NCBI RefSeq assembly: GCF_001307765.1
Contig: NZ_LKBA01000007.1
Coordinates: 1 to 64,000, forward strand
Reading direction: 5' to 3'
Length of the DNA: 64,000 nucleotides
Source of the DNA: Aliiroseovarius crassostreae
Lineage (GTDB): Bacteria; Pseudomonadota; Alphaproteobacteria; Rhodobacterales; Rhodobacteraceae
Shown here: one piece after another, positions 51,425 to 61,148 of the stretch
Position numbering within the stretch: the first letter of the stretch is position 1
How the letters are laid out: each line of letters begins with the position of its first letter
Notes under the pieces: generated by a model
What the model was told of the DNA's origin: nothing
Database searches by the model: none
Seen by the model: the letters and a program-made list of their open reading frames with translations, nothing else
Made by a program: the position numbers and the translations under genes

Positions 51425-53219
51425 CGCCGTTGCCGCCGCGCAGGAGGCCTTTTTCGATCGCGACTGGAGCCGCATTCGCGGCAACGTCCCGCGTGTGCGT
51501 GCCAAGCAGATGGCGCGCGCCGCCATGGGGCATTCGCCCGCTATTTTCAAAGCCATTCGCGACGGCGGAACGCACAACAAAACTCAGCTGCGTAACCAGC
51601 TGGAGTATCTAACCACCAAGTCGAGCTTCATCATCGACAGCCGTGGCACCTATGACGGCCAAAGCGTCTTGTCCGTGAAAGAGATCGAGCAGGTCACGCG
51701 CCGGTTTTCAGCGCAGTGGAATGAGGGGTTCCATCCCAAACTGGGGCATACCTCGCACCTCTTGATGGCCTTCCCGATTGGCACGCGTGGCGAGGATGTT
51801 ACTGAGATCACGCGCGAGATTTGCGAGCGGTTCTTTCAGGGCGAAGGCAGCCACTTCGACTACATCGCGGCCGTGCATGAGGACCGGGACCACCCCCACG
51901 CGCACATCGTTCTGAACCGGCGCAGCAAGGACGGTGAATTCTTCTTTCTGAAAGAAGGGCACCACTTCAACTACGACAGTTTTCGCGAGGCGATGGTGGA
52001 GGTGTCGGACCGCCATGGGCTGCGGCTTGAGGCGACCCGCAAGCTTGATCGTGGGGTCACGACGAAAGGTCCAAGCGATATAGAACAGCGTCGCGCGGAA
52101 GCCACGGGCCAGAGGTTGGCCGAGCGTGAGCGCGTGGGGCCAGAGCTTGATCGTGCCTTGGCTGAGGTGGCGCAGAACGCGCGGCTTTATCGCGGATTGG
52201 CGGCCGAAGCCTCGCGCGAGAACCAGCATGACATTGCAGCAGCCTTGGGCAAGGCCGCGATGCTTTTGGCGCAGGGCAAACCGATAGAAGCAGATGGAAA
52301 GGTATATGGCATGGCCGAAGAACAGCATTCGTTTGATGAGGTCGTGGATGCCTTTCACGACAAGATCAACCAAGCTGAACGCATTGTGGCGGACGCGCCT
52401 GTAGAGCGGCGCGCGGCGCTCGAACATGAGCTGAACGACATCTATCGTTCTTTGTCACATCTGAGCCCAATGGGAACGCAGTCCCACACCTTGCTTGAAG
52501 ACGCGTCCAAGAGTGGGATCTATTCCGCTGCGAACATACGGGTCGAGGCCCAAGGAGCTTTGCAGGATCCAGCGCTCACCGAACGTCTTCAGCAGGCTTT
52601 GAAAGGCACCGGCATTGACGTGCAAGAGGTGACGCGCCGCGTTGAAATCGGCGCGGGCAATGCCGCGCTCGAGCGGCAATGGCTTGGACAGGATTTGAAG
52701 GCGATTGCGGAGAAGGACGGCTTTGACTTGTCACGCGCTGATGAGCTCGAGAAAGCTATTGACCGTCTTGACCAGGTTCACAGCGATCTGGGCCGTGTGT
52801 TGGCCGAGACGCACGTTCTCAAAGACAGTGGGACGGTGGAGACCGACCGGCAGGAAGCCATCATCGACCGGCTGCCTCCGACCACTGCTGAAATCCTGAG
52901 CCGTATGAGGGACGACCCAACCGCAGATCCATTCCGCAGCGATCTGGAGCGTGAGACTTTTCGTGCTGAGCTGGAGGATCTGGCCGGTGAAGAAAATACC
53001 CTGGACTTGGCAATTGGCGATGAGACCGCGCTGGAGGAACATATCGAAGCCCGCCTGGACCGGCTCTATGCGGCTAAGGCCTATCTGCAGAGCGATGCCG
53101 CTCTGGCAAACAGTGTGGCGATGGAACATGTCCTCGACGAGATCGCCAATGAGGAAATAGACCTCCAACGCGAGCGATATGTCGATGCCGACGGCGAAAA
53201 GGGTGTGACGCATGGGTAA
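51411..53219 (+). CDS. VirD2-like relaxase (MOB_P type)
   Basis: 602 residues from ATG 51411. The relaxase domain (~1-230) has the histidine triad motif HEDRDHPHAHIVLNR near residue 156 and an upstream Tyr-containing region (QLEYLTTKSSFIIDSRGTYD) likely to supply the nicking tyrosine. The C-terminal ~370 residues are helical and acidic, probably for secretion and contacts. It nicks oriT and pilots the strand through the T4SS. Overlaps virD4 by 8 bp. Confidence 0.9.
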   Translation: MARNSAVAAAQEAFFDRDWSRIRGNVPRVRAKQMARAAMGHSPAIFKAIRDGGTHNKTQLRNQLEYLTTKSSFIIDSRGTYDGQSVLSVKEIEQVTRRFSAQWNEGFHPKLGHTSHLLMAFPIGTRGEDVTEITREICERFFQGEGSHFDYIAAVHEDRDHPHAHIVLNRRSKDGEFFFLKEGHHFNYDSFREAMVEVSDRHGLRLEATRKLDRGVTTKGPSDIEQRRAEATGQRLAERERVGPELDRALAEVAQNARLYRGLAAEASRENQHDIAAALGKAAMLLAQGKPIEADGKVYGMAEEQHSFDEVVDAFHDKINQAERIVADAPVERRAALEHELNDIYRSLSHLSPMGTQSHTLLEDASKSGIYSAANIRVEAQGALQDPALTERLQQALKGTGIDVQEVTRRVEIGAGNAALERQWLGQDLKAIAEKDGFDLSRADELEKAIDRLDQVHSDLGRVLAETHVLKDSGTVETDRQEAIIDRLPPTTAEILSRMRDDPTADPFRSDLERETFRAELEDLAGEENTLDLAIGDETALEEHIEARLDRLYAAKAYLQSDAALANSVAMEHVLDEIANEEIDLQRERYVDADGEKGVTHG

Positions 53220-55104
53220 GGCGCGGATCGCACTCGGTGTCATGAGCTTTGCTCTTCTTGGCGCGGTGCTGGGGTATGTTCTGGCGTCGGCCTTTCTGAC
53301 GTTCCGCTGGTTCGGGGTCGGGGCGGATATCGATTTCTTGATGCTAGCACGCAGCTATGGGGTTCTTCGAACGACGCATGCGGACGATATGCAGATCGTT
53401 CACTTGATCGTGGGGATCTGCACGTGCGCCGGTGTTTTACTCAGTGCGGTCTTGATGAACGATGCGCTGACCAAATTTGGGGAAACCCACTGGCAGCAAA
53501 TGTCCGAGATGAAGCGAAACGGTTTCTTCGGCAAGCCCGGCCACGGCTTTGTTCTCGGCAAAATGGGTAAGCCCAAGGGTCGCAAACCCTTCGTGATGTC
53601 TAAGGTGTTCCCTCATGCCCTGATCGTCGCCCCGACCGGGCGCGGCAAAACGACGGGGTTCGTGATCCCGAACCTTCTGACCTATCAGGGTAGCGCGGTT
53701 GTGCTGGACGTGAAGGGCGAAAACTTCGATGCGACGGCGCGCCACAGGGCCGCGCAGGGCGACAAGGTGTTCCGGTTCGCGCCAACAGATTGGAAGGATG
53801 GTCGCTCGCACCGCTACAATCCCTTGCTGCGAATATCGGCGCTGGAAAACGTCGACCGCCAGCAGATGGAGCTGCAGCTCCTGGCCTCCCTGTTTCTGCA
53901 AGCAGATAACGACCGCGTTCAAGGGCTTCTCGACGGCGGTATCGATCTATTCGTGGCGGCAGGGCTTTTAGCGTTCGAGCGCAAGCGACCCACCCTGGGC
54001 GAGATTTACCGCATCACCGCATCAGGCGGGGACAAGCAGAAGGAGTATCGCCGCCGCGCCGATGAAGTGGTCAATCCAGCCGCCAAGCTGATCTTCATGC
54101 GTATGGCCTCGACCAACAACGACACGCTGACCTCTTATCTGTCGCTCTTGATGACATCTGGCCTCAAGCAGTGGTCAAACCCCGCCATCGACCGTGCGAC
54201 CGCAACGTCGGACTTCGATTTCCGCGACATCCGAAAGTCGCCGTTTTCGGTTTATCTCGTGGTCGAACCGCTGATGGTGAAACCGCTGGCGCCGTTGATC
54301 CGCTTGTTCTTCTCGGACTTGCTGGCATCGCTGCAGGACCATGAACCCGGCAAGGACGAACCCTGGCCCGTGATGATCATGCTCGATGAGTTCAACCGCC
54401 TGGGCAAAATGCCGATCGTGCTCGACAGCATCGAAACCCTGCGGTCTTACCGGGCCAACCTCGCGATCGTCACACAGACCATCCCGGCGCTAGATGAAAT
54501 CTACGGTGAAAACGCCCGCCGTGCCTTGCAGGGTAATGCGGGCATCAAGCTCTATCTGACTCCCTCAGACGAAAAGACCATCGAAGAGCTCAGCAAGGCT
54601 GTCGGCAAAACCACCAAGCGCGTCGTGACCCGCTCGCGCTCAGTCGGTCGCAACCCCTTCGCCGGTCGCAGTATGTCTGAACGGACCGAAGAGACCGCGT
54701 TGCTGCCCGAAGATGAAGCGCGGCGCATGGATCTTGATGACATTGTTCTGGTGGTCGACGCGCAAATGCCCGTGCGCGCCAAGCGGATCAAATACTATGA
54801 AGACCGGTTCTTTCAGCGGATCTTCGACAAGCAGAGCGGAGAGCTGCCATATCCCTCGGCCGGTGACCAGATGCGCGGCCTGCAAGGGCAGATCAAGGCG
54901 TTGGAGGCGAAGATTGGGGCGCTGGAGGTGCCGAAGGATGTTCCTGCTTCTAGTCCCGAAAGTGGTGGGAAACGGCGTGAAGAGATTGAGGAATTGGCGT
55001 CCGGCAGTCAAAGTGCACAGCCAGGTGATCAGGCCAGTTTGGGGGATTATCAGGCCGGGACCGGAAGAGTGGAAAGGTTTATGGAAGAGGCTTCTACCAG
55101 TTGA
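53212..55104 (+). CDS. virD4: VirD4/TraG-type coupling protein
   Basis: 630 residues with two N-terminal transmembrane segments (about 7-30 and 60-82), Walker A IVAPTGRGKTTGFVIP near residue 142 and Walker B PVMIMLDEFNRLGKMP near 391. It delivers the relaxosome to the secretion channel. A 3' fragment of a diverged relative is at 4369. It ends mobC-relaxase-virD4, an overlapping operon. Confidence 0.95.
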   Translation: MGKARIALGVMSFALLGAVLGYVLASAFLTFRWFGVGADIDFLMLARSYGVLRTTHADDMQIVHLIVGICTCAGVLLSAVLMNDALTKFGETHWQQMSEMKRNGFFGKPGHGFVLGKMGKPKGRKPFVMSKVFPHALIVAPTGRGKTTGFVIPNLLTYQGSAVVLDVKGENFDATARHRAAQGDKVFRFAPTDWKDGRSHRYNPLLRISALENVDRQQMELQLLASLFLQADNDRVQGLLDGGIDLFVAAGLLAFERKRPTLGEIYRITASGGDKQKEYRRRADEVVNPAAKLIFMRMASTNNDTLTSYLSLLMTSGLKQWSNPAIDRATATSDFDFRDIRKSPFSVYLVVEPLMVKPLAPLIRLFFSDLLASLQDHEPGKDEPWPVMIMLDEFNRLGKMPIVLDSIETLRSYRANLAIVTQTIPALDEIYGENARRALQGNAGIKLYLTPSDEKTIEELSKAVGKTTKRVVTRSRSVGRNPFAGRSMSERTEETALLPEDEARRMDLDDIVLVVDAQMPVRAKRIKYYEDRFFQRIFDKQSGELPYPSAGDQMRGLQGQIKALEAKIGALEVPKDVPASSPESGGKRREEIEELASGSQSAQPGDQASLGDYQAGTGRVERFMEEASTS

Positions 55105-55316
55105 GAGCGGAGTCCAGTCTTTCGCTGCATCCGCAGGCTATCGAGCGGCCACCAAGGTAAGCTGATATTGGCGTCGCGCACGTATCCACACACATGGGCT
55201 TTTTGCGCCTTTGAGAATCTCAACAGCAAACAAAGGATTAAGCTTCCGTTATTGACCCGGCACTTGTAGCCTTCTGATTTTGAAAACCATATTCTGTGAG
55301 AGAGATTAATTCGGTG
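55105..55316. other. Short gap before the ATPase gene
   Basis: About 210 bp without a gene. TTGACC near 55253 followed by TGATTT about 20 bp on is a weak promoter candidate for the downstream gene. The virD4 operon ends without an obvious terminator hairpin. Confidence 0.35.
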
Positions 55317-57950
55317 ATGTCGGACAGCGCGAGAATAGAAAAAAACGACGATACTGTCCCTAAACGTATCTTGGCTTGGTCAAAGAGCCGTCCGCTATGG
55401 CAACGCGATGCGCTGCGCCGCATTGTCCTGAACGGTTATCCGGATGAAGAGGCGTTCGAGGAATTATTGTCGCTCTGCAAGAAAGAGCACGGCGATCAGA
55501 CGGTGACGCTGGCAGCCAAGCCACTCTCGAAGGACCATCTGCCGGTTGATCCTGGTTCCGGCGAGTCGATTTCCCTGTCCGGCATCGCAAATGTTTCTGG
55601 TGTCAACCAGCTCGCAACCGGCCAGACCCTGAACTTTGAGGAATCGGGCCTGACCATTGTTTACGGGCAGAATGGCACCGGAAAATCTGGCTACACTCGA
55701 ATTCTCAAGAAGGCGTGCCGCTCACGGCATGCCGGTGAGATCATACCCGATGTTTATAGCTCTTCCCCAACGCGAACAGCAAAGGCCGATCTGAAAATAA
55801 CACGTACCGGCAGCGCAGCGGAAACGGTCGCGTGGCAGGATGACGGCAGTTCCGCTGAGACGCTTTCCGCGATCACGGTCTTTGACCGTGATGCAGCTTC
55901 GGTACACGTTCAGAAGAAAAATGAGGTTTGGTTTCGCCCCTTCGGTCTTGATATTCCGGATGACCTCGCCGGTGTCTGTCAGGAAATTAAGGCGCGCCTG
56001 ACAACCGAGAAAGAAACACTGGAGCAAAAGCGTAACTCTGTTTTCGTCAATCCGATCTGGTCAAGCCGCTCTGCGCTCGGCAAAGCCCTGTCTTCGCTTC
56101 GTCATGATACCGATATCGCCGCCGTAACGCCCAAGACAGCCTTTTCGGATGCGGACGAAGCGCGCCTGATCAAGCTTCAGGGCGATCTCGCTAAAGACCC
56201 CGCCGTGGCGGCACAAGGGCAGCGCGACTACGCGGCCCAGCTCGATCAACTGGAATCCTATTTGAAGCGGATCGAGCTGGCGCTGAATGACGAGGCCATT
56301 CAGGCGCTTCATGCGGCGAAAAAGGGTGCCGACGACATGCGCATGGCCGCCAACACGGCAGCGCATGATGCATTTTCCGGATTGGCGCTTGAGGGCGTTG
56401 GTGAAACGGTTTGGCGGACTCTCTGGGAATCCGCCAGATCATATTCGCAAGTGGCGAAGGAAACTGGGGCGGCGTTTCCACCATCGCAAGGGGATATCTG
56501 CGTCCTGTGCCATCAGGAGATCGACGAGCCCACCGCCGCGCGGATGCTTGGCTTTGAGGACTTCATCAAGAACGACACAGAAACCAAAGCAGCTGAGGCT
56601 GAGCGTGTTTTCAAGGAAGCAGAACAAAAATTCCGTGATGTGGTCGTTCACGTAAACAAGGTCTCTGCTGCCTATCGGAGTTTGAAAGCCGGCAACTTCG
56701 CGCTCGCAAGGCAAGTGCTGCGATTCATCGCGCTTGGGCGGCGTGTGCATGTGCAGACGCTTGCGCAGCTCTCCGGCGAAGATGTTCCGAATCCGTTGAC
56801 GTTGCCTGAATCCGTCGCAGAGGCCGTAAACACGGAAGCCGCGCAGACCCGCGCCTATGCGGCTTCTCTCGATGACGCATCCGGGGGCGAAGCACGAGAA
56901 GCCGTGCTCAACGAACAGGCCAATTTGCAGGATTGGAAACAATGTCACGAGCTACTGGATATCGCAAAAACAGAGCTCTCGAGGCTCGCAGAGCTAAAGC
57001 GCATTGAAGACTGCTTGCGCGACACTGCCACCACGGCGATCACGCGGCTCGGGAACGAAATTGCCGACAATTTGATCACGCCGCGTATGCGCGATCGGTT
57101 CCAACAAGAGATCGTCGCGCTGGCTGGCAATCGCGTGCGGGTCGAGGTTGTGCGCTCGGGGGGCAAATTCGGTTCACCGCAATACGAGGTAAAGCTCTAT
57201 GCCAACCCCAAGGCCAAGGTCCATGATGTGCTCAGCGAGGGCGAGCAGACTTGTGTGGCGTTGGCCTCATACCTCACCGAACTAGCCAATGCATCGCATA
57301 CATCGGCGCTTGTGTTCGATGATCCGGTTTCATCACTCGATCATCGCTGGCGCTCAAAAGTCGCCAAGCGCCTAGCAAAGGAAGCCGGTGTGCGACAGGT
57401 TATCGTGTTCACGCATGACATGATATTCGTAAACGATCTGGCGCAATTGGCTTCGGAGCGAAATGCGCCGACTGCGCTGGCGCATCTCACACGCGGGCAG
57501 GATGTCGTCGGCATCGTTAACACGGATCTGCCGTGGACGGCTTCCAGCATTCGAGACCGGATTGACAAACTTGAAAAAGAAGCCCGCGCTGCAAAGCGCT
57601 TGTTCGAGGAGAGCGACGATGAGGGCTACAAAACGGCAGTATCTTCGCTCTACAGTCGATTGCGGGCGACTTGGGAACGGGCGCTAGAGGACATCGTCTT
57701 TGCCAATGTTGTAATTCGTCACCGCGATTACATTGACACTAAGAATTTGAAGCGTGTCACAGCTTTGGAAGAGGCCGATGTGCAAATTTTCCAAAATGGG
57801 TTCAAAAAGTGCTGTGACTTTGTTGATGCACATGATCCTTCCCGAGGCCATGATCCCGAGCCACCGGAGCCATCCGAAGTTATGGCTGACATTAAGTCGT
57901 TGAAGGACTGGTCTGAAGAATTACGGAGTAAGATGAACGGGGTCGCGTGA
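55317..57950 (+). CDS. Rad50/RloC-like ABC ATPase, probable defence protein
   Basis: 877 residues from ATG 55317 (a GTG at 55296 is also possible). Walker A VYGQNGTGKSGYTRIL near residue 120, a coiled-coil middle with zinc-hook-like CVLCHQE near 394, ABC signature LSEGEQTCVALASYL near 640 and Walker B ALVFDDPVSSLDH near 665. The C-terminal extension contains RATWE (R-x3-E, near 783), the spacing used by PrrC/RloC anticodon nucleases, but the matching His cannot be assigned. It lies in the virD4-virB6 cargo gap. A translation-halting response to DNA damage or phage is the likeliest role; a DNA-repair ATPase is the alternative. Confidence 0.7.
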   Translation: MSDSARIEKNDDTVPKRILAWSKSRPLWQRDALRRIVLNGYPDEEAFEELLSLCKKEHGDQTVTLAAKPLSKDHLPVDPGSGESISLSGIANVSGVNQLATGQTLNFEESGLTIVYGQNGTGKSGYTRILKKACRSRHAGEIIPDVYSSSPTRTAKADLKITRTGSAAETVAWQDDGSSAETLSAITVFDRDAASVHVQKKNEVWFRPFGLDIPDDLAGVCQEIKARLTTEKETLEQKRNSVFVNPIWSSRSALGKALSSLRHDTDIAAVTPKTAFSDADEARLIKLQGDLAKDPAVAAQGQRDYAAQLDQLESYLKRIELALNDEAIQALHAAKKGADDMRMAANTAAHDAFSGLALEGVGETVWRTLWESARSYSQVAKETGAAFPPSQGDICVLCHQEIDEPTAARMLGFEDFIKNDTETKAAEAERVFKEAEQKFRDVVVHVNKVSAAYRSLKAGNFALARQVLRFIALGRRVHVQTLAQLSGEDVPNPLTLPESVAEAVNTEAAQTRAYAASLDDASGGEAREAVLNEQANLQDWKQCHELLDIAKTELSRLAELKRIEDCLRDTATTAITRLGNEIADNLITPRMRDRFQQEIVALAGNRVRVEVVRSGGKFGSPQYEVKLYANPKAKVHDVLSEGEQTCVALASYLTELANASHTSALVFDDPVSSLDHRWRSKVAKRLAKEAGVRQVIVFTHDMIFVNDLAQLASERNAPTALAHLTRGQDVVGIVNTDLPWTASSIRDRIDKLEKEARAAKRLFEESDDEGYKTAVSSLYSRLRATWERALEDIVFANVVIRHRDYIDTKNLKRVTALEEADVQIFQNGFKKCCDFVDAHDPSRGHDPEPPEPSEVMADIKSLKDWSEELRSKMNGVA

Positions 57951-58036
57951 AACCACAACCCTGCAAGAAGAGTCGGAAAGACGACCACGACGTATGGGTG
58001 CCGTATAACCTTGGTATATTGCGAGTTGAATCATTC

Positions 58037-58180
58037 ATGAAAATTGACAGTATTGAAATCTATAATGTCCGAAAACTGCACAGGGCCAAACTTGATCTTT
58101 CTAGGAAGCAGACGCCACTCGTGGGTCCAAATAACAGCTGCAAGCCGATGAGATCGTGCGAGCGCCTCTCGTCTAATTAA
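58037..58180 (+). pseudogene. N-terminal scrap of an OLD/AAA-type ATPase
   Basis: Starts MKIDSIEIYNVRKLHRAKLD then TPLVGPNNSCKPMRS, the beginning of an OLD-like ATPase whose P-loop would normally read GxNNSGKT/S. Here the Gly before Lys is Cys and the next residue Pro, which should abolish nucleotide binding. It stops after 47 codons, 25 bp before the next gene. The remainder of the ATPase is deleted, perhaps partly fused into the next ORF. Confidence 0.6.
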
Positions 58181-58205
58181 CATTGAAGAAATTTGTGGGC
58201 CCCCA

Positions 58206-59834
58206 ATGGATAATACTAGCTCCGAAGAACCTTTGGACGACAAGCAGTGGGGTGATGCATGTCTGTGTGCCGAGACCAGAATTCGCTCAGACATTGCTCG
58301 AAATTACGGCCTCAGATTGATATTTGAAGACCTCTGCCTCCGCCTAGAAGAGGGTATCCCCGACGACGTTCTTGCCCAAGCGTTGAAACATATAAAAAAG
58401 TCTTTCGATGTGGAAGCAGAACACAAGGAGTGTCAGGAGTTTCTGTCTAAGAAAAGGAAGGAAGCCGAGCATCTCTCCGCTCGTACAGCACGCCTACCTT
58501 CTAGTCATTCTCGGGCATGGAAGCGCGACGATTCAAGGCATGTTTTAGGACATCACCGATATCAACTACCGGTCGGTCAGGGCGGCTTCCACGTCGGCAC
58601 TCTCCGGAACCTTGGAGTTGATGAGACTGTCTGGCGGTCGTCCCTTGTTGAAGACGCGATACCTTTGGCCGACTTCATGTATGTTTATGACTGCGGTTCG
58701 ATCCCTATCGAGGGTGTGGTTAAGGCGGTACGATCGATCGTATCTCGGCGGGTATCGCGCCGTCTCGACATGCTTTTAGTGTCGCACTTCGATCGAGATC
58801 ATATCTGCGGCATACCACACCTGTTACATCAAAAAAAAGGGCTACAGGTCGATACGATCGTGATACCCTACCTGGACGATATTGAGCGGATTATTGCATT
58901 TGGAAGAAGCTCGGCGACAAGCGCCGAACCCCGTGCGGAACGTTTCCATGAAGACATAGTTGTTGATCCAATTGGAACAATGACCCAGTTCGGTCCAAGG
59001 CAGATCGTGATGGTCGCATCAGATGAAGAGGACGATACTGACTCGGGCTTTTTCGAATTTCCGCCCACGGAACCTCCTCGTTCCGATCCAGACGGTCAGC
59101 CATGGAAGATTAAAGGTTCTGGAGGCCCTAGAAGTGCGCCACCTTCTGCCCGCCGGACGCCCGAGGGTGCCATTCTCGTCCATAAAATTGAATTCAACAT
59201 TGTCGACGAGATCAAAGGCGGATGGCTTTTAAAGCCACATGTGAAAAAGGCACCTCTGCAAGACCGAGAGGCCTTCTGCACTGCTGTTGAAGTGATGCTG
59301 AAATGGCCGAGGGGTAGTTTTCGTAAAAAAGCGCAAAGTAAGAAAGTACGTCGGTCATTGGTAACGAAGCACCGGACCATCCTGTCTCGAGCCTATGCCT
59401 GGGCGTTCGGCGACAAGAATGAAACCTCAATGTCCTTATATTCTGGTCCCGCAAATCCAGAGGAGGCTGGTGCCGTAGTATATAAATCCAAAAAGTTCGA
59501 TTGCGCCCGCGTTGGTTGGTTGGGAACCGGGGATGCGTGCTTTCTGGATCCCCAAACGGTGCGGAAATACCAAGATCACTATAGTGAAGAGTTAGAATGG
59601 GTCACCACCTTCATGCTTCCTCATCACGGATCCGCGCACAATTTTGATCCCGATCTGCCAGTAGTTGACGCAGAGCTCTGGGTAGCAGCGGCCCAACCGA
59701 AAAATTCGAGCTGGAAGCATCCGGCGCCGGGTATTGTAAAGGCGATCAAGGCAAGCGGCGCTAAATTCCGCAAGGTGGGTTCCTCGCCGAATTCTCTGCT
59801 ATTGGAACGAATGGTTGTTTTCTGGCCTGGTTGA
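58206..59834 (+). CDS. MBL-fold metallo-hydrolase with foreign N-terminal extension
   Basis: 542 residues. The MBL domain starts near residue 115 (LPVGQGGFHVGTL; FMYVYDCGS), with metal motif MLLVSHFDRDHICGIPHL near 193 and late motif FMLPHHGSAHNFDP near 470, a ComEC-like HHGS. The first ~100 residues (EDLCLRLEEGIPDDVLAQAL; HIKKSFDVEAEHKECQEFL) do not fit an MBL protein and may be the tail of the deleted ATPase. The metal ligands look intact. Possibly the hydrolase half of an ATPase/MBL defence pair; substrate unknown. Its 3' end was copied to 4251. Confidence 0.7.
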   Translation: MDNTSSEEPLDDKQWGDACLCAETRIRSDIARNYGLRLIFEDLCLRLEEGIPDDVLAQALKHIKKSFDVEAEHKECQEFLSKKRKEAEHLSARTARLPSSHSRAWKRDDSRHVLGHHRYQLPVGQGGFHVGTLRNLGVDETVWRSSLVEDAIPLADFMYVYDCGSIPIEGVVKAVRSIVSRRVSRRLDMLLVSHFDRDHICGIPHLLHQKKGLQVDTIVIPYLDDIERIIAFGRSSATSAEPRAERFHEDIVVDPIGTMTQFGPRQIVMVASDEEDDTDSGFFEFPPTEPPRSDPDGQPWKIKGSGGPRSAPPSARRTPEGAILVHKIEFNIVDEIKGGWLLKPHVKKAPLQDREAFCTAVEVMLKWPRGSFRKKAQSKKVRRSLVTKHRTILSRAYAWAFGDKNETSMSLYSGPANPEEAGAVVYKSKKFDCARVGWLGTGDACFLDPQTVRKYQDHYSEELEWVTTFMLPHHGSAHNFDPDLPVVDAELWVAAAQPKNSSWKHPAPGIVKAIKASGAKFRKVGSSPNSLLLERMVVFWPG

Positions 59835-59852
59835 GAGGGCATAATTGCCAAA

Positions 59853-61064
59853 CCCGTTTATCCACCAAAGAAAGCAGCGCATTTAGTAAGCCGCTGATAA
59901 TGCTAAGGGTTTAGCCTTTACTTCCTATTTTCGCGCGAAAAGGCCGTCTCTTCACTTCGTCGAAACCTCCTCTGACCAAGATTATCCGGTTGGCAGAACG
60001 AGGGGGCTTTGATGATCACCGAACTCAAGTCGATCCCGGACATCTGGAAGCGGATGCCGAGCGAAAGGCACGCACGACGGTTCTTGGAGGGTATCATATG
60101 GTCAACCGGAAGGCACTGTCCGCATTGCGGGTCGGTCGCCTCGTCGGCTCTGCGTGGCCAGACTTGTAGGCCTGGCCTTTATCAATGCCGGGACTGCCGT
60201 CTCCAGTTTACCGTCACCACGCGCACCCCGATGCACGGCACCAAGCTTGATCTTCGGATCTGGATCTGCGCGATGTTCCTGATGCTTACATCGAGCAAGG
60301 GCATTTCCTCCGTGGTGATGGCGCGTCTGCTTGGTGTGAACCAGAAGACAGCTTGGAAAATGGGGCACGCCATCCGGGAAATGATGGATGACCGGAACGG
60401 CGAGTTGATGCCGCTGGAGGACATCGTGGAAGTGGACGAGGCCTATGTCGGGGGAGCACCGAAATCGCTGTCAGAGGCCTATAATCCAAGGGGCAAGGGC
60501 ACAGGCAAGCCGATGATCTTCGTGGCAGCCTCACGCGAAGGACAGGCGCGCGCAAGGGTCGTTTCCGATGATCAAAGGGCGACACTCGAACCGGTTCTCT
60601 TGGAATGGATCGACCCTGAGACGACCAGTCTCATGACGGATGGAAGCACGAGCTATCGCGGCTTGGGAAAGACTATGGCTGCCCATCAGTATGTGATCCA
60701 CAGCAAGAAAGAGTATGCGAACCCGGAGACCGGTGCTCATGTGAACACGGCCGAGGCAGTCATCTCCCAGGTGCAGCGCGCCCTGGTTGGCGTGTATCAC
60801 AATCTCGGCCGCCAGCACCTTCAGCGATACCTCGACGAGATCGTCTGGCGGTGGAACCATCGGGACCCCGTCCGGGAAGTGGTCAAGCAGTGGACCACGA
60901 AAGCTGGCGTCGACCGAGAGAAATCGACAACAATCTGGCGTCCGATCCCAGTGGTCGACCAGATGCGCCTCCTCCTTCAAGGCGCGGTCGGCAAGCAAGT
61001 TCGCCGCTCGAAGGAATACGGACTATGCTGGCCGTGATGTTGCTTTCTTTGGTGGATAAGCGGG
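59853..61064 (+). mobile_element. IS1595-family insertion sequence
   Basis: 1212 bp. Ends CCCGTTTATCCACCAAAGAA (left) and, complemented, CCCGCTTATCCACCAAAGAA (right), one mismatch in the first 20. An 8-bp target duplication TTGCCAAA lies at 59845-59852 and 61065-61072. The unoccupied target at 4316-4323 confirms the boundaries. The 8-bp duplication is typical for the family. Confidence 0.95.
60012..61037 (+). CDS. IS1595-family (ISXO2-like) transposase
   Basis: 341 residues from ATG 60012 (AGGGGG 6 nt upstream). N-terminal zinc ribbon (HCPHCGS and YQCRDCRLQF), then HTH region and ISXO2-like catalytic core with EVDEAYVGGAPKS, MTDGSTSY and VNTAEAVISQVQRALVGVYH. Complete and probably active. 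Confidence 0.95.
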   Translation: MITELKSIPDIWKRMPSERHARRFLEGIIWSTGRHCPHCGSVASSALRGQTCRPGLYQCRDCRLQFTVTTRTPMHGTKLDLRIWICAMFLMLTSSKGISSVVMARLLGVNQKTAWKMGHAIREMMDDRNGELMPLEDIVEVDEAYVGGAPKSLSEAYNPRGKGTGKPMIFVAASREGQARARVVSDDQRATLEPVLLEWIDPETTSLMTDGSTSYRGLGKTMAAHQYVIHSKKEYANPETGAHVNTAEAVISQVQRALVGVYHNLGRQHLQRYLDEIVWRWNHRDPVREVVKQWTTKAGVDREKSTTIWRPIPVVDQMRLLLQGAVGKQVRRSKEYGLCWP

Positions 61065-61148
61065 TTGCCAAAACAAAGAGAAAATGGCTACTTTTAAGGA
61101 TCGCGGCGCAGCATCGGCAAGTCTTGGTCAATGGCCGAAATGGGCAGT

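Larger units (their letters stand above)
59780..61120. repeat. 121-bp junction module, copy interrupted by IS1595
   Basis: 59780-59852 and 61073-61120 together match 4251-4371 base for base by eye. The IS element plus one 8-bp duplicate separates the halves. The left copy ends at the virD4 fragment, whereas this copy continues to the virB6 3' region. Confidence 0.85.
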
